The notes: generated by a model from the letters alone, not told the origin. A stretch of DNA of 64,000 nt from JASSUD01 sp031963045 (GCA_031963045.1 JASSUK010000012.1:20512-84511); one strand, 5' to 3'; positions 41,347 to 51,018 are shown, numbered from the stretch's first letter. Numbers and translations: made by a program.

Positions 41347-42378
41347 ATGCTTTTAGTTACTGGTGGTGCTGGTTTTATCGGCGCCAATTTTTTGCTGCAT
41401 CGTTTACATGCTTCGCAGCATGAAGTAAGAGAAACCTTCGTTAATGTCGACAAGCTTACCTACTCTTCTAGCCTTGCTGCATTACGTTTTTTACCTACTA
41501 GTGCACAACATATTTTTATACAGGCAGATATAGCAGATGCTGCCGTGATGGAAGCCTTGTTGGCGCGTCATCAACCCCGTGCCATTGTCCACTGTGCGGC
41601 GCAAAGTCATGTGGATCGCTCCATTTCACATCCTTTAGAGAGTATCCATGAGAATGTAATGGGTACGGCAGTTTTACTGGAGAAAGTACGGCAATATTGG
41701 CAAGCTCTACCCGCATTAGCGCGCGACGTTTTTCGTTTTGTGCATATTTCAACTGATGAGGTGTATGGATCTCTGGATCCAGGTGATCCTCCTTTTTCTG
41801 AAACTACACCCTATGCTCCGAATAATCCGTATGCAGCCAGTAAAGCCAGTGCGGATCATCTGGTGCGAGCTTATTATCAAACGTATGGGTTACCTACGGT
41901 CATTATGCATGCGTGTAATAATTTTGGCCCTTTTCAATTTCCTGAAAAACTCATCCCGCTTACTATAGCTCGTGCAATTGCTGGGCAGCCCATATGGCTA
42001 TATGGCGATGGGCTGCATGTACGTGATTGGTTATATGTACAAGATCACTGCAGTGCGATTGAAGCCGTGTTAGAGCGCGGTGTGGCGGGGCAGACATACA
42101 ATGTCGGCGCCAATCACCCAGAAACCAATGTGAGGCTTGTCCATGCATTGTGCGAATTATTAGACCGTATACGACCTAGGTCAGATGGGAACTCCTATAT
42201 GGAGCAAATTGCATATGCCGAAGACCGAGGCCATGATCGGCGTTATGCAATCGATGCGCAAAAAATACGCAAAGAATTAGGATGGCAGCCGATTGAAAGC
42301 TTTGAGAGTGGATTAGAAAAAACGGTACGATGGTATTTGGAAAACGAGACGTGGTTAGCGCAAGGTTTGAATTTTTAA
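41347..42378 (+). CDS. rfbB: dTDP-glucose 4,6-dehydratase
   Basis: Forms dTDP-4-keto-6-deoxyglucose, second step to dTDP-rhamnose. Short-chain dehydrogenase fold with GGAGFIGANF for NAD, HISTDEVYGSL (catalytic Thr/Asp/Glu), YAASKASADHL (Tyr-Lys) and NNFGPFQFPEKLIPL. 343 residues. The usual neighbours rfbA and rfbD are absent; a small coiled-coil gene and then rfbC follow. Confidence 0.95.
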   Translation: MLLVTGGAGFIGANFLLHRLHASQHEVRETFVNVDKLTYSSSLAALRFLPTSAQHIFIQADIADAAVMEALLARHQPRAIVHCAAQSHVDRSISHPLESIHENVMGTAVLLEKVRQYWQALPALARDVFRFVHISTDEVYGSLDPGDPPFSETTPYAPNNPYAASKASADHLVRAYYQTYGLPTVIMHACNNFGPFQFPEKLIPLTIARAIAGQPIWLYGDGLHVRDWLYVQDHCSAIEAVLERGVAGQTYNVGANHPETNVRLVHALCELLDRIRPRSDGNSYMEQIAYAEDRGHDRRYAIDAQKIRKELGWQPIESFESGLEKTVRWYLENETWLAQGLNF

Positions 42379-42541
42379 GGTTGTTTAGGGTGCAAACCTA
42401 TATCTATGTAGAGTCTATCTATACACTTCGGATATTTACCATTTGCATCTTATAAAACGCAAAGTGAATGGCTGTTTGGCTAGTTGGCGTGCGCTAGAGC
42501 TTGAGTTAAATATGCAAGCCATGTAGACAAGGAGAGTACAC

Positions 42542-42973
42542 ATGAGCGCAGTTGCATTAGATACCTTAGAATTTTTTGAAACACTAAAAGAAGCGGGTGT
42601 ACCTGACAAACAGGCCAAGGCATTTTCTGCTGTGATACGTAAATCGCATAATGTGGTGGAGCATGCTACAAAAAATGATGTGCATGGAATAGAAAAGGCC
42701 ATTCGCTACGACATGGAAAAAATGGATACTGATATTCGTAATGAAGTAGAAAAAACGAAATCTGGGCTGCAGAACGCTATAGAGAAAATAGAGGCAAGCC
42801 TGTGCCATGAAATCGGAGATTTGCGCAAAGACATGGATGCAAAGTTTGGCAAAGTAGATGCCCGATTTGACAAAATGAGTCTGCAACTACCCGTCCGTTT
42901 AGGGGTTATGATTCCCGTCTTGGTAACAATATTGCCCTATATAGCAAAAATACTGCACTTGCCGACACCTTGA
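42542..42973 (+). CDS. DUF1640-like coiled-coil membrane protein
   Basis: 143 residues. The start VALDTLEFFETLKEAGVPDKQAKAF matches the bacterial DUF1640 type (related in form to eukaryotic CCDC90/MCUR1); key part TLEFFETLKEAGVPDKQAK. A long coiled coil with heptads follows (MEKMDTDIRNEVEKTKSGL), then a C-terminal hydrophobic segment LGVMIPVLVTILPYIAKIL near 120-138. AAGGAGAG lies just before the ATG. Function unknown; such genes occur in many copies and on mobile elements. It splits rfbB from rfbC here. Confidence 0.8.
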   Translation: MSAVALDTLEFFETLKEAGVPDKQAKAFSAVIRKSHNVVEHATKNDVHGIEKAIRYDMEKMDTDIRNEVEKTKSGLQNAIEKIEASLCHEIGDLRKDMDAKFGKVDARFDKMSLQLPVRLGVMIPVLVTILPYIAKILHLPTP

Positions 42974-43045
42974 TTTCTGATTATTAAAAACCTATTGGTT
43001 TGCCTGCTTTTTTAATCACAATATACGCTCTGTGATGGGAAATAC

Positions 43046-43642
43046 ATGAATGCACGTTTGAAAGTTTTACCTACCATTTTTCCAGAAGTAAAACTCATTG
43101 AGCCCACCGTATTCCATGATGCGCGTGGCTTTTTTTTTGAAAGTTTCAATGAAGGAGTCTTTAACGAGGCATTACGTTTAGCGTATGCAGAGTCCTCGCA
43201 TACCGCTGCTTTTGAGTGGCCTGTGCGTTTTGTGCAGGATAATCAATCCAGATCAAATAAAAACGTGGTGCGGGGTTTGCATTATCAACTTCATAATCCA
43301 CAAGGCAAGTTGGTACGTGTTTTGCGTGGAGAAATTTTTGATGTAGTGGTTGATTTACGACGCAGTTCTGCTAATTTTGGACGTGCGCTGGGCCTATATT
43401 TATCTGCTGAAAATCATCGCCAACTCTGGATTCCTCCAGGTTTTGCGCATGGTTTTTTAGCGTGTTCGGATCAAGTAGAGTGTGCTTATAAGACCACGCA
43501 ATACTATGAACCAGCGCATACGCGCTGTATTCGATGGGATGATCCGGATTTAAAGATCGCTTGGCCTTTGGATGGTGCACCGATAGAAGTAGGTTCTAGA
43601 GAAGTCGCATCTACATTTATAGAGGCTGAGGTTTTTAATTAA
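43046..43642 (+). CDS. rfbC: dTDP-4-dehydrorhamnose 3,5-epimerase
   Basis: Cupin-fold epimerase of dTDP-rhamnose synthesis. Motifs: FHDARGFFFESFNEGVF, QDNQSRSNKNVVRGLHYQL with the catalytic His, GEIFDVVVDLR, WIPPGFAHGFLACSD, and AYKTTQYYEPAHTRCIRWDD with the Tyr. 198 residues. An insertion of about 10 residues lies near 40-55 relative to the common form. Downstream of the DUF1640-like gene and convergent with the LOG gene. Confidence 0.95.
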   Translation: MNARLKVLPTIFPEVKLIEPTVFHDARGFFFESFNEGVFNEALRLAYAESSHTAAFEWPVRFVQDNQSRSNKNVVRGLHYQLHNPQGKLVRVLRGEIFDVVVDLRRSSANFGRALGLYLSAENHRQLWIPPGFAHGFLACSDQVECAYKTTQYYEPAHTRCIRWDDPDLKIAWPLDGAPIEVGSREVASTFIEAEVFN

Positions 43643-43704
43643 AACTTCAACTCCTATAATCGTAAATCAGCGTGGCACAGAAGCTTCCCTGTATAAAGTG
43701 CCCT

Positions 43705-44457
43705 TCAAATCATTAATTTTTCCTGTCTTTTCGGTTGCAACACGCTTTTATCTGCATCATCGGGGAGTTCGCGGCCTTCGTAAAAACGCAAAACGGCTTG
43801 AAGGACTTCCTCTGGGTCATCAACGACTTGGAGCAAATCTAGGTCTTGCGGGTTAATCACTCCCAACGACAAAAGGCTAGTTTTAAACCAACCCAGTAAT
43901 CCTTCCCAAAAAGAAGCACCTACTAAAATGATGGGAACCGGTCGTGCTTTTTCGGTTTGCATCAGGGTTAACACTTCGGCGAGTTCATCGAGCGTGCCAA
44001 ATCCACCGGGCATCACGACGACCGCATCCGAATTCTTCATAAAAGTGACTTTGCGTGTGAAGAAATGTCTAAAGCGCAAAGAAATATCTTGAAAAGCATT
44101 GTTATGCTTTTCATGAGGAAGCTCAATATTGAGTCCAACAGAAGGAGATTTACCTGCAAATGCCCCTTTATTGGCTGCCTGCATAATTCCTGGGCCACCT
44201 CCTGAGATAACTGCAAAGCCCGCATCAGAAAATTTTCGACCGATTTGAGTCGCTAATTTGCAATATTTCGATGTGGCTTTAAGGCGCGCAGACCCGTAAA
44301 TACTTACTGCTGGACGCAACTCCGAGAGCAACTCAGCAGCTTCAATAAACTCTGCCATAATCGTAAACATTTGCCATGAAGTTCGCGCCTTCTTGGCGGT
44401 TGCACGCTCTTCATTATCGAGCTCACGCAGGCGGGGAATTACTTTTCGTTCATTCAT
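43705..44457 (-). CDS. LOG-family phosphoribohydrolase-like protein
   Basis: Rossmann-fold protein of the LOG (lysine decarboxylase-like, TIGR00730) family; relatives cleave nucleoside 5'-monophosphates such as cytokinin ribosides or AMP. VSIYGSARLK, VISGGGPGIMQAANKGA and the hallmark PGGFGTLDELAEVLT are present. Start at MNERKVIPRL (ATG 44457, 250 residues). Divergent from polA with only 24 bp between start codons, a Burkholderia-like arrangement. Biological substrate here is unknown. Confidence 0.88.
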   Translation of the reverse strand: MNERKVIPRLRELDNEERATAKKARTSWQMFTIMAEFIEAAELLSELRPAVSIYGSARLKATSKYCKLATQIGRKFSDAGFAVISGGGPGIMQAANKGAFAGKSPSVGLNIELPHEKHNNAFQDISLRFRHFFTRKVTFMKNSDAVVVMPGGFGTLDELAEVLTLMQTEKARPVPIILVGASFWEGLLGWFKTSLLSLGVINPQDLDLLQVVDDPEEVLQAVLRFYEGRELPDDADKSVLQPKRQEKLMI

Positions 44458-44481
44458 TTTTATTTTTGTAGAGTAGTTTTT

Positions 44482-47409
44482 ATGGCGCAACACGCTGCTT
44501 GCGAAGGGCACACACTGCTTTTGGTCGATGGATCTAGTTTTTTATACCGTGCTTATCACGCCATGCCTGATTTACGCGGCCCGACTGGCGAGCCTACAGG
44601 TGCAATCTATGGCATGGTCACGATGTTGCGGCGTTTGCGTCGGGAGGTGTGTGAGCAGATAGAAGCCGCCCACAAAAAAACCTCTTCGCTTGCAGAAAAA
44701 AACATAGATCCATCTACGCAAAACAGCATTAAAAATTCCCAGGAATTAAGCCTAGAAGCGCTGTGTTCAAAGGATTTAAAGTATAGCGCCTGCATCTTTG
44801 ATTCTAGTGGTCAGACCTTTCGGAAAAAGATGTACGCGCCTTATAAAGCGCAGCGTCGTGCTACCCCCCCTGATTTAGTGGCGCAGATCCCGCCCATCCA
44901 CGATATGGTGCGTGCGCTGGGATGGCCTGTCTTAATGTCGGGCGAGGTAGAAGCGGATGACATTATCGGAACGCTTGCGCGCCAAGCTGAAGCACGTGGC
45001 ATGAACGTGGTGATTGCATCGGGGGATAAGGATTTTGCGCAGCTGGTGAGTGATCGGATCAGCCTGACCAATACCATGAGTCAGGAGATATTGGACCGAG
45101 CTGGCGTGATGGAGAAGTGGGGTATAGCTCCTGAGCGTATCGTGGACTACTTGGCATTAATAGGGGATGCCTCAGACAATATACCTGGTGTGCCAAAATG
45201 CGGCCCTAAAACAGCGCTGAAGTGGCTCAATGAATATGAAACGCTGGATAAACTGATCGAAGAGGCGCATCAAATAAAAGGGGTAGTGGGCGAAAACTTA
45301 CGCGGCGCTATCGACTTTTTAGACACAGCCAGAACCCTGCTGACTATTCGAACAGATTGCGAACTCTTACCCCCTTATGACTCATTCGAGCGCTCTTTAC
45401 TCATTGAACCTGAATCCGTTGCCCAATTACAGGTGCTTTATGAAAAGCATGGCTTTAGGCGGGAATTATCCAGCTTGAGGGCCAGTGCCTCTTTTAGTGG
45501 GCAGAGCGCTCACTCCTTATTAGAAGCACAAAACGATTCAAAGGATGCAGAAAAAACGCCTGCTATAGCGCTTCCTTTAAAGAAAGAAGAAACCCACTAT
45601 GATGTGGTGCTGACTTGGGCACAGTTTGATGAATGGCTAGCCATTATTGAGGCTGCACCCCTTACTGCGCTAGATACCGAAACCACTTCACTCGATCCGT
45701 TTTCTGCCAAATTGGTTGGTCTTTCGCTATGCGTTGAACCCGGCCGCGCAGCGTATATCCCACTTATGCATCGTGGCCCAGATGCGCCACAGCAATTGCC
45801 TATCGAAGAAGTACTGGATCGTCTACGGCCTTGGCTTACTAACCCTGCGCATAAAAAAGTAGGGCAACACTTAAAATACGATGAACATGTATTAGCAAAC
45901 TGCGGGATTGAGCTTGCAGGAGTCCAATACGATACTTTGCTCGAGTCCTATGTCCTTGAAGCGCATCGCAAGCATGACTTGGGCAATTTGGCATTGCGCC
46001 ATTTGGGCCTAGAGACGATCTCTTATGAGGATCTATGCGGTAAAGGGGTCAAACAAATTAGCTTTGATCAAGCTCCTTTTAAAGAAGCAGCAGAGTACGG
46101 AGCAGAAGATGCAGACCTTACCCTTCGTGTGCACCAGACGCTTTATCCGCAAATAGCAGAGAATCCAGAGTTTGATCATCTCTATCAAAATATTGAACTA
46201 CCTACTGCGCGTGTGCTCTACCAGATGGAACGCACAGGGGTACTGATCGATACGGCATTATTGGCTGTGCAAAGTACGGAGATGGCCACGCAGCTTTTAT
46301 CGCTTGAGATGCAAGCGTATGACACAGCGGGGGAGCGATTTAATTTAAATTCCCCCAAACAGATCGGTGCGATCTTTTTCGAGAAGCTTGGCCTCCCTGT
46401 TATCAAAAAAACCCCTGGCGGCACGCCGTCTACCGATGAAGAAGTGCTATCCAAGCTTGCAGAAGATTACCCCCTTCCCAAACTGCTGCTGGAATACCGT
46501 TCGATAGCTAAATTGAAATCGACCTATGTCGATAAATTGCCCAGGATGGTGAATGCACAAACAGGGCGCGTACATACCAATTATGCACAGGCAGTAGCCG
46601 TGACAGGGCGGCTTGCGTCCAACGACCCCAATTTGCAAAACATTCCCATACGTAATGCGCAAGGGCGTCGAATCCGCGAAGCTTTTATTGCGCCGCCAGG
46701 CTGCCAAATCGTATCGGCGGATTATTCTCAAATTGAGCTACGCATCTTGGCGCATTTATGCGAGGATGCGCAGTTGTTGCATGCTTTTAAGCAAGAAGAG
46801 GATGTGCATCGTGCCACGGCAGCTGAAATTTTTAGCATGGCGCCTCAGGATATTTCCAGTGAGCAGCGACGTGTAGCAAAAGTTATTAATTTTGGACTGA
46901 TTTATGGCATGAGCGCTTTTGGTTTAGCGTCTGCTTTAAATATTACCCGAGAGGCTGCGCGCTTATATATTGACCGTTATTTTATGCGCTACCCTGGAGT
47001 CGCAGATTATATGGAGCGCACGCGTGAACAAGCGAAACAAAAAGGGTATGTAGAAACCGCATTTGGCCGTCGTTTATGGTTACCTGATATTCATGGGGGA
47101 AGCGGTCCTCGCCGCCAAGCTGCTGAGCGTGCTGCTATTAACGCGCCCATGCAGGGCACTGCCGCCGATCTCATTAAACTTTCGATGATTGCGGTGCAAA
47201 ATTGGATTACAGGAGCGAGCGATTCGCCGACAAAGCGCCGCACAAAACTCATCATGCAAGTGCATGATGAACTGGTTCTTGAAGTCCCCGATGAAGAATT
47301 AAGTGAAGTGCAAGAAGCAATCCCAAGGCTTATGAGCAGTGTTGCGCAATTTAAAGTTCCTCTACTAGCTGAAGTAGGAGTAGGGAAAAATTGGGGGCAA
47401 GCGCATTAA
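44482..47409 (+). CDS. polA: DNA polymerase I
   Basis: Repair and Okazaki-fragment polymerase. 5'-nuclease domain (LLLVDGSSFLYRAYHAMP; VEADDIIGTLAR; GDKDFAQLV), 3'-5' exonuclease with intact acidic residues (ALDTETTSLD; YGAEDADLTL), and the polymerase motifs A (DYSQIELRILAHL), B (RRVAKVINFGLIYGMSAFG) and C (MQVHDELVLEV). 975 residues against about 930 in relatives. The extra part is a Ser/Lys/Asn-rich insertion of about 45 residues after MLRRLRRE (near residues 54-98) in the nuclease domain. Divergent from the LOG gene; a REPIN element follows. Confidence 0.97.
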   Translation: MAQHAACEGHTLLLVDGSSFLYRAYHAMPDLRGPTGEPTGAIYGMVTMLRRLRREVCEQIEAAHKKTSSLAEKNIDPSTQNSIKNSQELSLEALCSKDLKYSACIFDSSGQTFRKKMYAPYKAQRRATPPDLVAQIPPIHDMVRALGWPVLMSGEVEADDIIGTLARQAEARGMNVVIASGDKDFAQLVSDRISLTNTMSQEILDRAGVMEKWGIAPERIVDYLALIGDASDNIPGVPKCGPKTALKWLNEYETLDKLIEEAHQIKGVVGENLRGAIDFLDTARTLLTIRTDCELLPPYDSFERSLLIEPESVAQLQVLYEKHGFRRELSSLRASASFSGQSAHSLLEAQNDSKDAEKTPAIALPLKKEETHYDVVLTWAQFDEWLAIIEAAPLTALDTETTSLDPFSAKLVGLSLCVEPGRAAYIPLMHRGPDAPQQLPIEEVLDRLRPWLTNPAHKKVGQHLKYDEHVLANCGIELAGVQYDTLLESYVLEAHRKHDLGNLALRHLGLETISYEDLCGKGVKQISFDQAPFKEAAEYGAEDADLTLRVHQTLYPQIAENPEFDHLYQNIELPTARVLYQMERTGVLIDTALLAVQSTEMATQLLSLEMQAYDTAGERFNLNSPKQIGAIFFEKLGLPVIKKTPGGTPSTDEEVLSKLAEDYPLPKLLLEYRSIAKLKSTYVDKLPRMVNAQTGRVHTNYAQAVAVTGRLASNDPNLQNIPIRNAQGRRIREAFIAPPGCQIVSADYSQIELRILAHLCEDAQLLHAFKQEEDVHRATAAEIFSMAPQDISSEQRRVAKVINFGLIYGMSAFGLASALNITREAARLYIDRYFMRYPGVADYMERTREQAKQKGYVETAFGRRLWLPDIHGGSGPRRQAAERAAINAPMQGTAADLIKLSMIAVQNWITGASDSPTKRRTKLIMQVHDELVLEVPDEELSEVQEAIPRLMSSVAQFKVPLLAEVGVGKNWGQAH

Positions 47410-47453
47410 TTAGAAGGTAAGGGCATAAATGTCTACTTACCATGATAAGAATC

Positions 47454-47586
47454 GTAGGTTGGGGTGACGAAGGAACCCCAACATGCAGACCACTGCCTTC
47501 TTGCAATCCTGCTTAACCATAATCAAAAGCAAAGATTAGTAGTCAGTGGTGCGCATGTTGGGGTTCGTACCTCACCACCAACCTAC
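47454..47586. repeat. Family A full REPIN-like element
   Basis: 133 bp from GTAGGTTGGGGTGACG to CACCACCAACCTAC, so the left hairpin is of the GGGTGACGAAGG type and the right of the GTACCTCACC type. It is inverted in orientation relative to the copies at 27661 and 61295. Between polA and xseB. Confidence 0.9.
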
Positions 47587-47676
47587 GTCTTGCTGTAAAG
47601 ATACAAAGTTGGGGACGTTGTGCCGCTAACCAACTAGCTTATTACCGTTCAAAACACCACACAAGGACGCTAGACT

Positions 47677-47958
47677 GTGAAACCACAGCACGAAGAAGTC
47701 TCTACCCAAACTGAGTTAGCCGATTTGCCGACCACCTACGAAGCTGCGCTCGAAGAACTGGAAACTTTGGTCTCCAAAATGGAAGGGGGCAATCTACAGC
47801 TGGAAGAATCGCTGCTTGCGTATCAGCGGGGAGTCGCTTTGGTATCGTACTGCCAAAAACAGTTAGAGCACGTGGAGCAGCAAGTGCGCATATTGGACGG
47901 AGGGGAAGAGGGCAATTTAAAACCTTGGTCGACACAGGATACTGCTGGAGATGCATGA
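47677..47958 (+). CDS. xseB: Exodeoxyribonuclease VII small subunit
   Basis: Small helical subunit of the single-strand exonuclease. 93 residues from GTG with AAGGA nine bases upstream. The family core TYEAALEELETLVSKMEGGN, then LEESLLAYQRGVALVSYCQ, is unmistakable. It overlaps ispA by 8 bp, the conserved xseB-ispA-dxs cluster. The large subunit xseA is not in the window. Confidence 0.95.
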   Translation: MKPQHEEVSTQTELADLPTTYEAALEELETLVSKMEGGNLQLEESLLAYQRGVALVSYCQKQLEHVEQQVRILDGGEEGNLKPWSTQDTAGDA

Positions 47959-48895
47959 GTCCGTAGATTTTACCGAGTGGATGCAAGCAATTTGCTCACG
48001 TACAGAAATTGCGCTAGAGCGTGCTTTACCAAAAGCTACAACGCTGCCTACCCACCTTCATGAAGCGATGCGGTATGCCGTTTTAGGAGGGGGTAAACGT
48101 GTACGGCCTTTGCTTTGTCATGCAGCAGGAGAGCTAGTAGGTGTAGAGCCGCATATACTTGATATCCCTGCTGTTGCTCTTGAGCTGATCCATGCTTATT
48201 CGCTAGTGCATGATGATTTGCCTGAAATGGATAATGATGCATGGAGGCGAGGGCAGCCCACTGTACATCGGAAGTATGGCGTAGCAACCGCACTTTTAGC
48301 GGGTGATGCACTGCAAGCTCAAGCTTTTTTTATCCTAACGCAAGGCCACCCTACCGTCTCTACAGAACCGCTCCATACCGCATCTGGTGCGCTTGACATA
48401 GCCAGTGTGCATGATCAAGTTCTATGGGTGAGCGAGCTGGCGCAAGCCAGTGGCTCTTTGGGAATGGCAGGAGGGCAAGCCTTAGATTTAGATAGTGTAG
48501 GGTCTACTTTATCTCGCGAGCAGCTCGAGACGATGCATCGGCTGAAAACAGGCGCGCTCATTGAAGCGGCGGTGCGCATGGGCGCTTGCACTACTTTCGC
48601 TCCTACACCTGAATTAGAAATAGCTTTGCGTACTTATGCGCGTGCAGTAGGCCTGGCATTCCAGGTAGTAGATGATGTGCTCGATGCTACCGCTCTGGCA
48701 TCTACCTTGGGTAAAACCCCTGGTAAAGATGCCCTACAAGCAAAGCCTACCTATGTATCAATGTTAGGTCTTAGTGCTGCACAAACCTTGGCGCAGGAGC
48801 TGAGAGTGGAAGCCCAGTCTGCGCTCGACGGCCTAGGTCCATGCACTTTGCGCCTTAGGCAGCTAGCAGATTGGGTAGTCGAACGCGTTTCTTAA
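47951..48895 (+). CDS. ispA: Farnesyl diphosphate synthase
   Basis: Condenses IPP with DMAPP and GPP to FPP. Both Asp-rich motifs are visible, DDLPEMDND after LIHAYSLVH and DDVLDAT after FQVV, along with GGGKRVRPLLCHAAGE and KTGALIEAAVRMGA. 314 residues; a small insertion (TEPLHTASGALDIAS) lies between the fourth and fifth helices. Translationally coupled to xseB and followed by dxs. Confidence 0.96.
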   Translation: MHESVDFTEWMQAICSRTEIALERALPKATTLPTHLHEAMRYAVLGGGKRVRPLLCHAAGELVGVEPHILDIPAVALELIHAYSLVHDDLPEMDNDAWRRGQPTVHRKYGVATALLAGDALQAQAFFILTQGHPTVSTEPLHTASGALDIASVHDQVLWVSELAQASGSLGMAGGQALDLDSVGSTLSREQLETMHRLKTGALIEAAVRMGACTTFAPTPELEIALRTYARAVGLAFQVVDDVLDATALASTLGKTPGKDALQAKPTYVSMLGLSAAQTLAQELRVEAQSALDGLGPCTLRLRQLADWVVERVS

Positions 48896-48920
48896 TTTGG
48901 CCATTTTCCCCGGAGTATTC

Positions 48921-50894
48921 ATGTACGATATTTTGCAAACCCTCGATGAGCCAGCTGCATTGCGCGCTTTGCCTAGAGAAGCTTTGCCTAAGGTAGTGGA
49001 TGAATTACATCGCTTTATTTTAGACAGCGTCTCTCGCACGGGAGGGCATCTGTCTTCAAGCCTGGGTACGGTTGAGCTAACCGTTGCATTGCATTATGTC
49101 TTTAATACCCCGTGGGATCGTATCGTCTGGGATGTAGGTCATCAAACCTATGCGCATAAAATCCTCACAGGTCGCCGCGAAGCGATGTCCACATTGCGCC
49201 AACAAGAGGGGATATCAGGTTTTCCCAGGCGCTGCGAGTCTGTATACGATGCATTTGGTGCAGGGCATTCAAGCACCTCTATTTCCGCTGCATTAGGCAT
49301 GGCCCTTGCTAGCCAATTACAAGGGCAAGCGCGCTATGCATTAGCCGTAATTGGAGATGGAGCCATGACGGCAGGCATGGCATTTGAGGCGATGAATCAC
49401 GCGGGGGTGTGCGACGATGTACCTTTAATCATCGTATTAAACGACAATGAAATGTCGATATCGCCGCCAGTAGGCGCACTGAACCGTTATCTGGCCCGGC
49501 TGCTATCAGGAAGTTTATATGCCAAAACCAAGCAAGGGGTTGAGAAAGTATTACGGTTTGCTCCCCCTATCTTGCGTTTTGTGCAGCGTATGGAAGAGCA
49601 TGCAAAAGGCATGTTTGTGCCAGCGACTTTATTTGAAGAGTTTGGCCTGAACTATATCGGGCCCATAGATGGACATGACCTGGACTCTTTAATCCCGACT
49701 TTGCAGAATTTAAAAAAGCTAAAAGGGCCGCAATTCCTCCATATCATTACCAAAAAAGGGCATGGCTATAAATTAGCGGAAGCAGACCCCATCCTCTACC
49801 ATGGTCCAGGCCGCTTTAATCCTGCCGTGGGTATTGAGCCTGCGCCTGCCAGTGCCTCTACGCCCAGTACGTATACGCAAATATTCGGCGCATGGCTGTG
49901 CGATGCAGCACAGCGCGATGCACGTGTTGTTGGTATTACGCCAGCGATGCGAGAAGGCTCGGGAATGGTTGAATTTGAAAAACGTTTCCCAAAACGCTAT
50001 TACGATGTGGGTATTGCAGAGCAGCATGCTATTACGCTTGCGGGCGGGATGGCTGCCGAAGGAATGCGCCCTATAGTTGCGATTTACTCCACCTTTTTAC
50101 AACGCGGGTATGATCAGCTCATTCACGATATTGCACTGCAAAATTTACATGTTGTTTTTGCTCTGGATCGAGCAGGCTTAGTGGGCGCAGATGGCGCCAC
50201 GCACACGGGAGCTTATGATCTCGTATATTTGCGCTGTATTCCAAATATGGTCATCATGGCGGCTTCTGATGAGCAGGAATGCTGGCAAATGTTAGAAACG
50301 GCCTTACAGCACACCGGCCCAGTTGCAGTGCGCTATCCGCGAGGAAAAGGGCCGGGCCGCGTACCGGCATTCTTACAGAATAATGCGCACTCCAAGTACG
50401 ACAATAATCGGTTGGCGGAGCAAGCTGCCGCGCTTCCTATTTTGCCTATCGGTATAGCTGAGCTGCGGCGCTCTTCCACACAACAAGAAGGCGCACAAGG
50501 CTTAGCCATTAATGGGCCACGCATAGTTATTTTCGCTTTCGGCGCCCCCTTAAAGGCTAGTCTCGAAGCTGCTCAGGCCCTCGATGCGAGCGTAGTGAAT
50601 ATGCGTTTTGTTAAACCTTTAGATGAAGCTATGCTTCACCAAATGGCCTGCTCGCATGACCTAGTAGTGACGATTGAAGAGGGCAGTATTATGGGAGGAG
50701 CGGGGTCAGCATGTACAGAAAGCCTCTTAGCTGCCAACATAGTGCGTCCCGTTTTACAGCTAGGCTTGCCTGACCATTTTATTGACCATGGCGATCCTGT
50801 TCTACAACTTGCAGAGTGCGGCTTAGATGCTGCAGGTATTGAACGCAGGATTCGAGAACATTTTAAAGATCACTTTGAAAGTAGATTGGGGTGA
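48921..50894 (+). CDS. dxs: 1-deoxy-D-xylulose-5-phosphate synthase
   Basis: TDP-dependent first enzyme of the MEP isoprenoid pathway. Start ATG 48921 with CGGAG six bases upstream, 657 residues. Motifs: GGHLSSSLGTVELTVALH, VWDVGHQTYAHKILTGR, AVIGDGAMTAGMAFEAMNHA (TDP site), NDNEMSIS, and the catalytic Glu in GIAEQHAITLAGGMA. An insertion of about 20 residues follows ILPIG in the C-terminal third. The stop TGA and last codons (ESRLG) are encoded by a family A repeat, so the original C-terminus has been replaced or extended. Confidence 0.96.
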   Translation: MYDILQTLDEPAALRALPREALPKVVDELHRFILDSVSRTGGHLSSSLGTVELTVALHYVFNTPWDRIVWDVGHQTYAHKILTGRREAMSTLRQQEGISGFPRRCESVYDAFGAGHSSTSISAALGMALASQLQGQARYALAVIGDGAMTAGMAFEAMNHAGVCDDVPLIIVLNDNEMSISPPVGALNRYLARLLSGSLYAKTKQGVEKVLRFAPPILRFVQRMEEHAKGMFVPATLFEEFGLNYIGPIDGHDLDSLIPTLQNLKKLKGPQFLHIITKKGHGYKLAEADPILYHGPGRFNPAVGIEPAPASASTPSTYTQIFGAWLCDAAQRDARVVGITPAMREGSGMVEFEKRFPKRYYDVGIAEQHAITLAGGMAAEGMRPIVAIYSTFLQRGYDQLIHDIALQNLHVVFALDRAGLVGADGATHTGAYDLVYLRCIPNMVIMAASDEQECWQMLETALQHTGPVAVRYPRGKGPGRVPAFLQNNAHSKYDNNRLAEQAAALPILPIGIAELRRSSTQQEGAQGLAINGPRIVIFAFGAPLKASLEAAQALDASVVNMRFVKPLDEAMLHQMACSHDLVVTIEEGSIMGGAGSACTESLLAANIVRPVLQLGLPDHFIDHGDPVLQLAECGLDAAGIERRIREHFKDHFESRLG

Positions 50895-50920
50895 CGAAGA
50901 AACTCCAATACGATTGCCAC
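50881..50920. repeat. Family A REP, half copy inside the dxs end
   Basis: GTAGATTGGGGTGACGAAGA then AACTCCAATACG: a left end with a few changes. Its TGA at 50892 is the dxs stop codon. Confidence 0.75.
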
Positions 50921-51018
50921 TAAAGCTTTATCCTTCACTATTTGGTCCTATTGCCTCAGCCATGTTTGAGCGCAAGGCTACAAAATTTTCCTTTTTGATA
51001 TCGTTACCTTTCTAATTT

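Noticed and set aside
49773..50076. Open frames on both strands inside dxs
   Set aside because: Shadows of the conserved Dxs transketolase-like domain.
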